A stretch of 64,000 bases of DNA from Rhabditophanes sp. KR3021 (Eukaryota > Nematoda > Chromadorea > Rhabditida > Alloionematidae): contig CAUJLY010000006.1 in assembly GCA_963281155.1 (NCBI GenBank), positions 8,742,001 through 8,806,000 of the forward strand, written 5' to 3'. Made by a program: the position numbers and the translations under genes. The notes under the pieces are model-generated. The model was given only the letters and a program-made list of their open reading frames with translations, was not told the DNA's origin and made no database searches. Shown piece after piece: positions 12,301 to 25,460 of the stretch; the stretch's first letter is position 1; the number at the start of each line of letters is the position of its first letter.

Positions 12301-15300
12301 TAGTACACGTCTTCAAGTTCTTTCGTTCTTTTAGAAATTAGACAAGTTATTTGATTAAAATGAGTTTTATTCGCAAAGGTGTCGGTGAATATAAAAATAA
12401 GAAGCAATATATATGCATATTTCCTTTGTCTAAATCACCATACCTATCACTTACAAATCGCTTACATATAAAGTAAGGAACAATTTGGCTAATATTTAAT
12501 ATTAGCGAAAGGAGTTTTTTAATATATGAATGGGAATAACATATAACAAATATATGCACCCTTTGATTTCATTTTCTCATATTACTCAATACATAATATT
12601 CTTACCCAGGACCCATAACCCTCATTTTCTTGACAAACCACCGGTCACTCACTTTCTCCTCAACTTTTTGTATCTTCATAATATTCACAACAAACAATAT
12701 GCACACCGGACCCATCAGTTCTCTATACAAAGTTAGATTAAAATTTTGTATATTATATACCTGCATCTTATCTCCGTACAACCACGACCCTTTCTTCCAC
12801 AAAATACATCGCCTCCTCGTATATATAGTGAGATTTGTATTGAGAAGCCCTTTGTCGACTAGAAAATGAAGACAAACTTATATATAAGTTTATGAAAAGA
12901 GATGTGTGACGGTATGGCTGATGGTAACAGTAGTAATTGAGGACATTTCTTATTCTTCTTTTTGACCCCACATATACCTCCATTTTCGTGCACATCCTTC
13001 ACTTCTTTTTTGATGGTTTAATTTTATAAATATGTTAAAACATGCTATTTCTAAAGCGTTCCTAACCACTCTTCCTTTCAATTAATGTTGATCCTAAATT
13101 GTCTTAAAGCTTCGCTATTAATCTTTATACGTCCTTGAATTTTATAAACAAGCTTTATATTCTAAATTGTCTTTTCCCCTTTCGAAAGGATGCTTTGTGC
13201 AATCAGAAAGTAATGTTAGCTTCAATTATATTCATCTACTTTAATTTGTTACCTCAAAATAAGTATTAAATAGGTATTTCTTAGGATTAATTAACTATTG
13301 TGCATACTTTTATTAAAAAGATTCCAGAATATTAATGTCTTTGTGAGAAAATGAAAGGCAAAGGTATTTTTTATATCTCTCACTTGCACTTACCCATTTA
13401 TTTGCCACAATTTCATTAAGAGTAAACTGAAAATTGGTTGTAGTTAATTGCAATTTATGCATAAATTCTATCACCTCTCTTTAAATACTCTTTAAGGGTG
13501 TAGTTTATTATATCCTTCAATTAAGTATTTATCTAGTTAAAACTATTTTCAAAAAATGTCATTCCCGGTAATTCCACAAGCAATATTCGTATTTTAAATA
13601 AATCACAAGCAAAACCTTGATTGAATGACTGTGGCGTAAGAAATGACAAATTTCAACGTGATCTTCTATACCCTTTCTTTAATATACCCCTATAAGTTTT
13701 CCAATCATAACGGACAGATCTATTTTTTCGACTAATTAACAAATTTCTTTTCCAGTGAGTTGTGTTTGTTCATTATAAAAATGTTTGTTTATTCATCTCT
13801 CTCCGTAACCTCCTTCAAAAATGTTGATGCCCTTTTATAGAGAAAAGGCAAATGGAAAGCTAGTTATCAGATCAAACATGTACCACAATATCTTTGAATA
13901 ATTGCTCAAGCTTTTCCTTATTTACTAGGCTACGTCCTTTAATTACATAAAAAAGATATTTAGAAGCGCTAACGTTCGCCCATTCTCCCCTTTTCAATGA
14001 TTTCAAGGTCTCTTTTTGGGTAAAAAATGTTAAGAAGATGTCGTAGGTACGGTGGTAATTTTTACTATGTTAGCTAATGTGTAGTAACAACACAAATACC
14101 TGTGCAAACACCTCTTTCTCTTATTTTGGTCGAATGCCTGATTTGTTAAGTGTGTGTACCTATCCTTAACATATAACTTTATCCATTGCACTTTCAAACA
14201 GATGTCACTGATTTCGGAATATTTTAGATGGCATAACCATAAAAAAATGCTATTCATAAAGGTTAAAAAGGTTAACGGACTATAAACGTTAAACGTATTT
14301 TTATTGTCACCCATTAGGCTGCAATGGCCCTAAAGTAAATCTGTTTGGGAATAATAATTAAGATGAACGACAATGATCTACTCCATTTTTTATTTGGTAA
14401 TAACTATGTCCATTTTTGTAAAGACTTGTCATACTATGTAATAAACAAAGTCTTTCAGATGCTTTACATTTGTCCATATATTTTACCACTTTAAGTATAC
14501 TTTTTATTTACAATGACGCATGTCGGAATAAATGATTTATAAATGATTTACTCATTTTTTGGGTAAAGCATGTATTTGCCTAAATCCGAAAACCTATCAT
14601 TTTTTGCCTCTATATCAAATAGTGGGAAGTTAATACGATAATAGATCGGCTTGATCTTTTGCTTACCTTCGCATTAATAATCGGATATAACAAAAAAGCT
14701 TTCCTTGTGCAATCCACATCTTCGCTCTTATTACCGCATATATTGTGTATGCATTTATATCTGCATCAAACATGTATCTATCTAAATACCTATATATCAA
14801 TGCATCTATCTTCCATAAAACCTCCTCCCTAAAAACCCACTCTGAAAGTTGCTTGCCTTCAATCATTACCCATTTCCTAGCAAATAACTATAATATTATA
14901 AAACTTTTCTCCTTGATACCTGTTAAGGAAAAATCGCGCTAGCTTTAAATATTTTTAAAAATCAATCTTTTCAAATGTTACATTTTTGTATGGATTTAAG
15001 TGTTGTTTGGGGGATTAGATTGTTTGTTTTGACGGAAAGTAATGATAGTAGTCATTAATATCGTATTACCCATGGCACTAGCTGATCTGACAGGCTGGTT
15101 ATTATAAATTGAGATGCACACATTATTTGCTTCTCCTATTAGTTCAATTAAATCACTTTCTCATAACCTTTAAGGATCGTACATTTATTGGACGAATATT
15201 AGATTGTGCATCTTTGTCACCGCTAATTTTATGTCATCGATGGTTAGTGTTGGACTTTTGTCAAGTGCTTATTAAAAGGAACCAAGTTGTGTTCATGGAT

Positions 15301-17508
15301 CACGCTAATTACCAATTGAATAAGTAAAAGTGCATAAAAATGCAGATCAATTATATTTATTACGATCAAGTCAAAAGTATACATTTATTAGACTATGTAC
15401 CATTCCATTACGATTTAGCTTTTCTATTTTGTTAGTATATTATATTGTTGATATGTATCTGCATATCTATTCTAAAAAATGGGAAGTGTATAGCCGTACC
15501 AAATTATGTTCCTCTATCCATCCGATTTCATTGTTTAATCCAGACTAAACATACCGGGTACCATGGTATAATGTCGGAAGTATATGTGTATTTGATGGTC
15601 GTATGTATGCATAAAGAAATCATATAATGGTTCTGAAGGTCATCCAATTACTAAGATTACGGCTCTTTAGCTTTCTCCTCGATTGTACCTAGTTTTGGAT
15701 GATTTGATTGCATTTTTTATAGTCAAAAAATTGTTTAGCTTTTAATTTCATTTTGACTACCGTTTCCCAAAACGAGTCAATTTTTATGTGTATGCGTTTG
15801 ATTATTCTAGATAATTAATATATTTACAGCGTGGATGTACCTAGCCATGATTGTTAGCTCAATTGGTGTGATTCATCCACATGTATAAAATTTTACAATA
15901 TTTACGCTATAGACGACACGCCTTTTCGTCTTTACTTTGCATCCATGCCCATCTTAGTTTAACACGCAACTATTTACGTATTGTCTATGATCTTTAATAC
16001 ACTTTAAAAACGATCAAACTGTGGTTTAAGACTTATTTTGGGATTATCCATTAATTATGACGGGGTAACAATTCACTAGGTTTCCCTAACCAGTAAAATA
16101 CTTTTCAGGCCATAGATTGAAAGTGATAGGACGAGCAAAGTTATTCCCAAAAAATAGTCGTAACAGTTGGAATAATTATTTGTGCTTGTGACCATGAAGT
16201 CTAAATAACATATGACTTGGGTGTACATTTGTACGTACAGTCGACCATACATTCTTTTAAATCAGGAATGACCTCTCCCAACTTAACGTGCGAGTCTTTT
16301 TGTATGCGCCTACATTAACTTTATGCCATCTCTACACCATCTATAGTGCTATAACAAATGCCAATGAACAAAGTTATTCTTGTTTGTTGCATCCACCACC
16401 ACTTTAAAGGGTAGGGTTTGTGCATAAGTTTCTTTTGATCTCACAAACGCCATCCAAATCATTTCCTAGATAAATCCTGCTTCGTAGCACATATCTATTT
16501 TTGAACGACACCAAACCTTAATTTACTTAAACTTTTTTACACCAATTACTGCTTAATATAAAGCAAATTCACAAATCTGCTCTAATCAAGTAACTCTTTT
16601 TTATTCCACAATCTTCCGTAGCCTTCACACATACCTGATCTCATGCATTTAAATGCACACAAATGTATTATATTATATATCTTTATACATACATATAAAT
16701 ATAGATGTTGATTTTTGTGGTAAATTATTTCCAAGGCTAATTCTAGTTATACGTTTGATTATATATAAATGTATCTTCTTCATCTGTACCACGTACATGT
16801 ATGTGTTAAAGTTTGTTTTGTATTTATGCATAATATATCATAAAAATATAGAGGCATTATTTGTTTTCCTCTTTTTGGATGCCACAAATGAGTGCTTGGT
16901 AAGTGTCTTTCAAACTTTTGGAGGTGAGATATGGTTTGAGGATCAGGTTAAAGGGTGCATTCTTTTAGTGCCATGATAAACACATACCTAGACTATTGCG
17001 TCATCTGCGTCCTTTAAATTAATAGTTGCCTCCTTTCCTTTCCATTCCTTTTTCTCTTTATTCAAGATTACTTATTGAAATGTGGAATGCAATTAGATGA
17101 AAAATGTTTTGAGAAAGTGGTAATTATTTAAGGATTCCTGAATATTTATATTTTATGCATCCTACTTAACTAAATTATACCCTTTCCGTGTACTTTCGAA
17201 ATCTTATCCGTATCATTTTGTATAATTCATATTAATTAATAAATTGTTTTAGCATAGTTGGTGAATCAACGTATCAAGGATAATTGGTGATTTATTGCTT
17301 GAAACTTATTCCTTCCTTTCATTACGGCATTCATCATTTCATCGAAGTAATATATCGAAAGTGTATCCAAGTCATTCGATAACAGAACTGCCGACAAAAA
17401 CAACCTATCTGTTAAAAGGTCTCAATAATAACTAATTGGTATTATCAAATTTTTATTAAGCGTATACTTTGATTCCTAATACATCATTTGCAACTTGAAT
17501 TGTTAATA
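6392..17508 (+). other. 11 kb region with no recognised gene, upstream of the Hunchback/Ikaros-like gene
   Basis: The left end is the GPAT 3' UTR; a candidate AATAAA lies at 6838-6843. A piggyBac-like fragment at 7031-7226 is listed separately. From about 7.3 kb to 17.5 kb the plus strand is clearly richer in C than G (for example 24 C and 5 G in 12601-12660), as expected for T/C-rich sense-strand intron or outron sequence of the plus-strand gene that follows. The many short ORFs (9348-9563, 10609-11216, 12347-12995, 14030-14942, 15109-15627, 16653-16976) lack splice-consistent extensions or recognisable motifs, so I do not call them genes. I saw no tRNA-like B box. Confidence 0.5.
7031..7226 (+). 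pseudogene. Probable piggyBac transposase relic
   Basis: A plus-strand reading frame carries IVLTRK, then about ten residues on QKVMSFLVEEG, RRTLLLMDSWYISG and a trailing leucine-rich bit. The order and spacing resemble the piggyBac DDE core around its second acidic residue: a YTGK-like strand, a K-V-V-x-x-L helix, then G-x-T-L-x-x-D-N-W/F-Y-T-S. Here the frame ends in TAA shortly after that motif, and no transposase N-terminus, first catalytic Asp or terminal inverted repeat is visible. It would therefore be a short dead fragment. The match is by eye over about 45 residues and could be chance. Confidence 0.33.
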
Positions 17509-19354
17509 ATGGGTGATAAAAACGCTTGTACTGAATGTGGTTATATGACTTCGGATTTGGAAGACTTTTCAGCTCATGTTGCTCAACATGAAGAAGTGGC
17601 TGCTAGAGCTGGTTCATCTGAAACAGAAAGCAAACCGGAAACCTGGGACAGACGCAACAAAGACTCTACCCTTAAAAGATTAAATTGCGATCTCAACTTA
17701 ATTGCATTGTCTCCTAATACTTCATCCGAGGGTAGTGTGTGTCAACAATCCCCACCAGCTGAAGAAAACTCATCCAATCCAGATTTCATGGCAATCCTTC
17801 CACCGGGCCGTAATCCTAATAATAAGAGTGACAAACAGCTGCTGACATGCCCGCATTGCAAGTTCCAGACATACATGTCACAACATATGAAAAGTCATTT
17901 GGTAAGTTCTTGTTTTCGATATACATAAAAACAGTAGTCCTTTTGACAACGATTCTTTCGTTATTAATGGGCACCTGGTTTTAAATTGGTTCTAATTGGC
18001 TTGATTATTATCCAACGACAATCTCTCTTTTTCGATCGCCATAAAGCTTCCACTAGATGGGAGAAATGAATGCAGTTAGTTACTGTTTTCCTCAAACAAT
18101 GAAATGTAGAAAGTAATAACTTTTTTAATACTTTCAGGATGCTCATGAGAGACACCAAGGTCAAATGTATCAATGTGATATCTGCCACATGCAATTCAGT
18201 CAAAAGGCCAACATGCACCGCCATCGTATGAGACATTCGGGAGTCCGACCATATCCTTGCAAATACTGCGACAAAAAGTTTTTCCGCAAAGATCAGATGC
18301 AAGAGCATTCAATGACTCATATCAAGACTGGAGTCGATTTTGATTGCCCCGTCACCGGATGCGCGGCAGTTTGTTCTCAACACTCAATGCTTAGAAGTCA
18401 TTTAGAAGATGTCCATCAAATTAGTTCTTTTAATTCTTCCAGTTGCAAGAAATGCTCATTAGTATTTACAAATGCAAGGAGATTATTGCTCCATTATCAG
18501 ACAAAACACGAAGATGTAAGTAATTTGTTGAAAAAGGACTACCTGTCCTATTAATCCGAAAAATTGTTATCATCAATTTATTTTTTCATTTTTAGGGTGG
18601 TAAATATTCAGTTGCAAAGACAGACTCAAATGCATCTACCCCAATTGCAACCAACGGTGGTACTTTTAATGGTGGAATTGAATTAGAAAAATTGTTAGAA
18701 ACAGCCTCCCAAGTTGACCCTTCGCCATTTGAAGGTTTTCTGAATGATTTGAGGATGCAGCAATTACTTGACTCAGCAAACACAACACCCACCCCTACCA
18801 CACCGACTTCCAAAAAAAGAGGAACTAAAAGAACGAAAGCAAATGCCGCAAAGGAAGAAAGTTTCGAAAAAATTTCAAAAAAAGATGGTGAAGAGTCACC
18901 GTTCGCATTCCTTACAAATGCAGCTCTTAAAAATGAAAACAATACGAGTTCCTTTGAAGCTTTCCTTAAGCATGACAACTTCACAGACCAATTAGCTGTA
19001 TCAGTCAAAGACCTTTTAGGAGCATTCAAACCTGACATATCAAACAAGAATGGAATCTTCAACTTGGGTACGCCACCTCCAACTATCTCGAATGATGTTC
19101 AAAGTCATACTTCTTCAGACGATAGCGCCATTTCAGTAGACTTCGAAGATGCATGTGCTAAACCAGTTTCGACTGCCACCACCAAGAATTACAAATCATG
19201 CAATGTTTGTGATATCATTTTCTCAGATCCATGTATCTACCTCCTGCATAAAGGCCTCCACGACGAAGAAGATCCCTTCAAATGCAATCTATGCGGGCAG
19301 GAATGCAAAGACCTATACACATTTAGTTGTCATGTTATCAATGCTCCTCACTAA
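17509..19354 (+). CDS. Hunchback/Ikaros-like C2H2 zinc-finger transcription factor
   Basis: This is a sequence-specific nuclear DNA-binding protein of the Hunchback/Ikaros-like group, whose nematode members (HBL-1, EHN-3, ZTF-16) control developmental timing and gonad or neuronal fates. Exons are 17509-17901, 18138-18515 and 18596-19354, all phase 0, giving 509 residues. Eight fingers are visible: C7-H27; a second split by intron 1 (CPHC ... MKSHL, then DAH); a central array at 144-164, 172-192, 201-224 and 234-255; and a C-terminal pair at 459-479 and 487-509 that ends the protein. The separated terminal pair is the group's dimerisation module. Between the arrays is a Ser/Thr/Pro-rich and basic linker (KKRGTKRTKANA). 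The ATG at 17509 is the first in frame, though a longer 5' end cannot be excluded because about 10 kb of sense-biased DNA precedes it. Assignment to a particular paralogue is open. Confidence 0.88.
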
Positions 19355-22300
19355 ATTGCAAAAAGAAAGAAGCTCGTCAAATATACATAAAAGGGTTATT
19401 GTGTCTAGTTGGTGTCTATTTTTCTAATCTGTTTTGTTATTATGAATCCCAACGAAAAAGTTTAATAGCCATGTCGGCTTCAAAAATTTATACTTATCAT
19501 TTACGAATCGTGTTATTGGAATTTTCAAATTTGGAATGTTTATTCAATCTAATAAACATCCACTCTCTCTCACTTTTTATCTTTGCTAATATTGATAAAA
19601 TAGAAACAAAGAAAAAATAATCATACAAACATAAAATTGAATCTCAAATGTTTTAATTCTAAAGATATACATAAATGTTGCCGATTCCAAACAACTTTAC
19701 GAAATAAATCTTTCCCAGCAAGCAACGCGAACACTTCCTTTCAAAATTCCACATCTCTTGTCCATTAGCGAATCAAGTTCCGAACATTTTTGTCAAAAAA
19801 TTAAAACACACATGTCTGCAAATATTAGTTATTAATAGACGGGATTTACCTTTTACATTTTCTCTTATCTTTAATTGTGGTAAAAGAACCGACCTTATTA
19901 TTATTCTATGTACAACTCATTTTTATCTATTAATATAATACTTATTATTCTTTGAAATTTCTTTTTTTTGGATCTTATGTAATAAGAATGGTTTTAAAAA
20001 CAAAATATAGCATAATTAATATCATACATATATTTCTTGAAAAAACATTCAATCTAAAATAGATTTGAGGTGACAATCTTCAAAGCATGACTTTTATAAA
20101 TCGTATCCCCATTTGTGCCATTTTTACCTTCAGCAGTTTATTTTAGCATTTGATTGTTGAAAACAATAAAATTAATTAATGATACTTTCAATTCTTCAAA
20201 TACTTCCTAATGCATTCAAGCATTTTCTTGAATTCAAAACATATTTACGTTGTTATGTCTAGGGTAGTCTGGTTAAGATCATGGTCAATCATATTATCTC
20301 AATTTTTGTTACTTTCAATCAAATTCACTTCATTACAATTAAATATGATGATGAACAAAAAGAAAAGTCAAGTAGTTTCTTAATTAATAAACATTTAATT
20401 GAAATGGTAATAGATTTTTGAATGGTATTTTAATCATTAATCACCACGCCAATTAAATTTGTTTTTTATCAAATAAATTCCAATTATAAGGCAATCTGAA
20501 TCCTTATAACTTTTTGCAAAATATTTTCTAAATTATATAAAGATTAATCTCTACTTTGTTTTTGAATGTTATTTGTGTATTTATTTGAATGATTTAAGGA
20601 AAGATTGAAACAGTATAAGTCTTGCCTTTGTCTGTTTGGGTTGTTTTATATAAATAGATACACACATATTAACTTTTACAATACCTAACTAAAAATGATT
20701 AGGTGTTTCAAACAAAAATATCAAAAGTTTTTTGACTGATATTAAGTAATGTGTTTTGATCCCATAATATTTATTTAAACACACTCACACACATAATACT
20801 AATGCGCACAGTTTGAAAGAAAAAAAGATTTGTATAAATTATCGTAATATTTGCAATCACGATTCTGTCTGGGAAGTTATCACATAAACATTCATTACAC
20901 ACATCCACACAACCACTACCCAACAAATACACCCAACCATCTTGCTCTAGTAGATGCAAATCTTTTTTTATCATATACATACATATTCAAAACAAGTCAA
21001 AAAAAGAAAGTATAAATTATCTTTTTGGTGAGTATGATTGTTTTGTTGATCACCAAATATTTAAAGTTCAAAGAAGCACCTGATATTCACAGAGGTTTGT
21101 CAACTAACAAAAAAACGAATTTCATCACCCACTATTACTATAAACACATTTACAAGAGTTGGCAGGGAATTGGGTGTGGTATGGTGGGAAATAATGGTAA
21201 ACAAGAGGAATAACTTTTTTGTGATCTCACTATTGTGTTTTGTGCAGAAACGTCAAGGATTAGCTTTCCCCTACAATTCAATCACTTCCCTACCGCTGCT
21301 TCAAAAACGAAGTTACTATTTTTATTTGCCAAAGGATGTACCAGATGCGTACTGATTCATTTTTTGTTTTGTTTACCATCTTCATTTTTTTGTTGTAATC
21401 AAATAAAAAATGAAAGTCTTCTGATAACCTTTTTGATAATAAAAGATGAGAGGCAACTATTATATGTATCTTTTGAATGGTGTATAATTAATTCGGAATG
21501 GTTATTCAAAAACTTGATGACAGTCAAAACAAATTATAAAAACTTAAATAAATTCAGTTTGATTAAATTATAAAAAATCGAAGGTACCAAGTTAAATGAA
21601 AAGGTAACAACATCCATTTTATTCGATTGTGATTTAATGGATGGGCTTGGGTTCAAGTTTGGTATAAACCAATCATTCCCTTTCTATTTTATTGTATTTT
21701 GAATGATGGTTCGTCCAGGTCGGTATCACAATGAGTTGATGTTTCAAAATAAGAAGATTAAACGGAAATGGAAGTAAATAGACTTGATTGCTTCAAAACA
21801 AATGATGCTATTAAGAGAAATACTTTTATTGGATACTAATTTCTATACAAGTCTTCAGTGATGTTTAAGGTAATAATAATACAAACAAAATGATATCATA
21901 ATTGTAAAATAAGGAAATGAAGACAAAAGGTATGTAATAAATGAAGCAAATTGGCCAGTACTCTAAAATTGTATTTATTATGTGAGTGGATTTATTTTGT
22001 GAAAATGATCCGGAATTCTATCTAAAAAGGATATTTCTTTACCTCTATCTGAGTCACCTTCATAAACTTGGATTCTAATAATATTTACAAGTATTTATTG
22101 GAAAGCAAACCAAGCTCTGTTAAAAATGATAAATTACTTTTGTATAATATTATTCTGTATCAACAAATGTTGTTTTTGGAGAAGTTTTCTTTTCAAGTTG
22201 GTGAACCTTAACCCCATTGATAAATATGGTGTTTTTTGATGCATTCAAATATTACAATATTATGTTGATGTGAACATTTATTTCTTTGCCAAGTTGATCA

Positions 22301-22698
22301 TTTTTCGACTTCAATTTATTGTTTTTATTTTGATTAAATGGTATGATACATAGAAAATTAATGGGAGAAGGCAAGACGTTATAGTTTGGAAAAGACTGCG
22401 AAAGACTTAATATTATTTTTTTGATTAGTGAATTGAACTTTGTCTGTTTGTGATGCAATATAAAGCCATTTGATGGAAGAAGCGTTAAAGGAAGAAAGTT
22501 CGTAGTTATAACTAATTGGTTGTTGTTGGTGAAAATGTTGAAAAGAATTGAATGACATGACTGAATAATATTTTTGGAGATCAACATAAATTCAACAGGT
22601 ACGAAAAACGGCTTTCTGATTATAAATTGTGTGTTGATATTGGTGGAGATATGTTTGTTGGTGTATTTCAATAATGGTATATATCACATTGGTGCTCT
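19355..22698. other. Convergent intergenic region, two 3' UTRs
   Basis: This lies between two tail-to-tail zinc-finger genes. A candidate AATAAA for the plus-strand gene lies at 19551-19556. On the minus strand the region beyond 22699 is the 3' UTR of the five-finger gene. It contains a 139-codon open stretch (22252-22671 minus) rich in N, I, L and K, which looks like AT-rich UTR and not a protein. No RNA gene or mobile element is recognised. Confidence 0.55.
19551..19556 (+). terminator. Candidate poly(A) signal
   Basis: AATAAA lies about 200 bases after the stop codon of the Hunchback/Ikaros-like gene. It is the first canonical hexamer I see downstream and is placed as expected for a short 3' UTR. 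Confidence 0.4.
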
Positions 22699-25460
22699 TT
22701 AAAATGGAGATGTTGTGTGAGTGCTTGATGGAGTGCAGTCGCGATGGTATGGTTCGTCATCACTTGTTGATGTTGGTGACAAAGCACTTCCAGATTCTTC
22801 TGAAAGTGATGCTCCATCAACAGCCAATCCATGGACAGAGACCTTGTGCTTGTCTAAGTCGTCATTAGTTGCAAAGGTACTTGAACATACAAGACATTGG
22901 AACTTATCTGTTTGTTCGTGAGTTTTGATATGTTGAAAAAGGGCCATTTGACTTTCGCAGACAACATTGCACTTAGGACATTTAGGTTTCTTAACATTCT
23001 TGCTACCCTCTGGAACATGTCTAGAGATGTGCTTTTCGAGCATCGCTGGTGACTTAGAAACATGTCTACAGAAAGGACATTTTCTCGATTCTAGATCAAT
23101 CGTTTGTGGAAGTGCAATACCATGACGATAATATTTATGAAAATGAATGTATCGTGCTTCTCTTGTACTAAAAGCACATCCTTCTTCTGTACATTGAATT
23201 GGGGGATTTCGATGATAGATAGTGACATGATACGAAACAGAATTATACCGACCATACACTTTCTTACAAACGATACACATGTATCCGTTGTCGACACGTT
23301 GAATATACTTTTTGTTACGACACCATCCTAAAAGAAAGTGTGAGTAATTAAAAAAATTAAAGGAATAGTTATAAGTTAGTTATAACTAATCAGAATTTGA
23401 AATTAATCGTAAGTACATTTATAGTCAATTGTTGTCATTTAAATAAACGTTCGGGTGTGGTCTTATTTTTATCTTTTGCATACCTTCATTATCATCAGAT
23501 GGAACAATTGCTTCGTTATGGTTTCCGTTTTCGCCATTATGCCCATTCTTAGAGTGATATGTGTTCTTGTGGACAGGAGGAGAAATTCTATAAAAATGAA
23601 ATATAAATAAGTTCATCATCTTTGATTGTTTAAGCTTATTTGTGTGGGCAAGCCAAATATCTTATTAATTTATTATACAAATTGGATGTGTTTGAATTGT
23701 TTGATTGTTCTAGTTGGGGGAAGAATGTATCAAATCAAACAGTTTGACAATTATTAATTATTTTATTGACTCACTCACTTAATTCCTTTGATAACATATC
23801 AAATTGTAAGTTTTTATTAAATGATTATGTAAGGTAAATATAGTCTAGGTTAGATCCTCGCTTCACAAAAAAGTATATTTAGGTGTGCGGATTGCATTGT
23901 GTTATTTGTTTGATACACGCAAACAACACTTTTTCAAAGCAATAACAAAACCCTTCATAAAATGAAAAGATAGATTAGTGAAAGGGAAAAGGTTCATTGA
24001 TCAAAAAACAACAATAGTTGATTTTTTTCTCTTTTTGGTGATGTGCGTTAAACGTCTGGGTGTTAATTTAAACTAGATTTTTTGTGTTCAGCAAAATAAA
24101 TATCAGCGAGGATCGGTGCGTTTTTGGTACGCCGAGATTAATCTTTCCTTTCTAACTTTTGATGAGTGTTATCAATGAGAGATGGACGCTAAATTATCAC
24201 TCTTTCAAGATCATTAATCCACCAAAACAAAAGTTGACATCAATGAAAAATACACGAGTAATAACTCACATTGCCCATCATAGACAGGTTTTTTTTACTA
24301 AAAAATATATGCATGTTGGCGAGTCATGTACATGTAATAGGTATAGGCAAAGAATTAACTCGCTCCATCTACAACCTGACGAATCTTTTACCAGGGGTTA
24401 AGTGTCAAGAATTTGAGCGTATCATGCAAAAAGCGCTCCTTTCAGTGTAAATGACACACAACCCATCATTAAATTAGATTTATTTTAACTTACGCGATTC
24501 CTTTTTGTTGTTTTGCCAGTAAAAGTGCATCTCTGAACAAAGTATTGTTGCTAGGAAGGCCTGAAATTGATTGGTGGTTATATTGAAATTAGATGATATT
24601 GTGGTGTATGTTAGATGAAAGGAAGGTGCTTAATTAAATTGAGACGAAATGACTTACTCGGTACATTTCCCATACCAGGAAATTGGTTTAAATTAGCGGC
24701 AAGTTGTGGCAACAAATTCATAGGAAATGGAATGAGGTTGGTGTTTGTTTCAGTGGTCGGTGGAGAATTCATACCAATCAAACGAGTCAACTCTTCCAAG
24801 TTGAGATCGTTCGTAGGAGCAGTGTTGGTTGGTTGCGACAGTGGATTGAATAAAGCGTTATTAAAAACAGATCCCAAATTGTTACATGGATTCATTAAGT
24901 TGAGAGACAACATCGTTGCATAGTAGTTTTGGAATTGGGCAGCAAACTGATTGTTTAGGGTATTGTTTGTTTGTTGTTGTTGATTCTGAATAAGTTTCAA
25001 AAGATCAAATTGTGTAGGACACTCTTGCAAATAATTTGGTGGCGAAGAATTATCTACTGTGTGTTGATTAATCTGGGCAGAATAAAGCTGTAAATTGAAA
25101 ATAGAATTTATGATTAATACTTGCTATAGGGAAACTGTTATATGTTATTATATCAACTATTTTATTTATTATTAGATTACCGATAATGGTTAACAAATCA
25201 AACGTCATTTCTTTGAAAAAGTAACTTACCAAAGCCATATTAAATATGTTATCTGCAAATAAATTATTTGAGACCGGTGACGGTGGTTTTACGTCAGTGG
25301 AAGGTAGGGATGAGTGTAATAAGTTTATTCCTTGTGACTCCGAGTTGTGGTCAACACCTGCAGAAATATTGGCATTTTTGGACTGTTCAGAGCGCATCTT
25401 AACTGAAGAAGGCGACAACAAATTAGTAGGTGAGGAAATAAATGAATTCAGATTGTTCAT
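22699..25460 (-). CDS. Five-finger C2H2 zinc-finger protein
   Basis: This is a probable nuclear transcription factor, 486 residues from five exons: 25230-25460, 24658-25087, 24494-24560, 23484-23587 and 22699-23327 (junction phases 0, 1, 2, 1). All donors start GT and all acceptors end AG. The N-terminal half is disordered and Asn/Gln/Ser/Pro-rich, with a QQQQ run. A conserved-looking block GWCRNKKYIQRVDNGY leads into five fingers: C295-H316, a C-x4-C finger ending HKYYRH, then three regular fingers ending at about residue 450. The tail is Ser/Thr-rich (SALSPTSTSDDEPY). Exon 5 carries every finger, so shorter isoforms keep DNA binding. An acceptor-like ACTTAG lies six bases before the ATG. 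I recognise the fold but not the named family. Confidence 0.82.

Noticed and set aside
12347..12995. Cluster of overlapping short ORFs on both strands
   Set aside because: Pyrimidine-rich, low-complexity DNA with few stops explains them; both strands are equally open.
18592..19062. 156-codon minus-strand ORF
   Set aside because: It is the antisense shadow of exon 3 of the Hunchback/Ikaros-like gene.
19237..19243. CTACCTC, a let-7 seed match, in the Hunchback/Ikaros-like gene
   Set aside because: It is a single seven-mer inside coding sequence, expected several times by chance in 64 kb. I saw no further copies in the short 3' UTR.
22252..22671. 139-codon minus-strand ORF after the five-finger gene, in frame with its stop
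   Set aside because: A second in-frame stop lies five codons after the first, so readthrough is not credible. The composition is N/I/L/K-rich as in AT-rich UTR.
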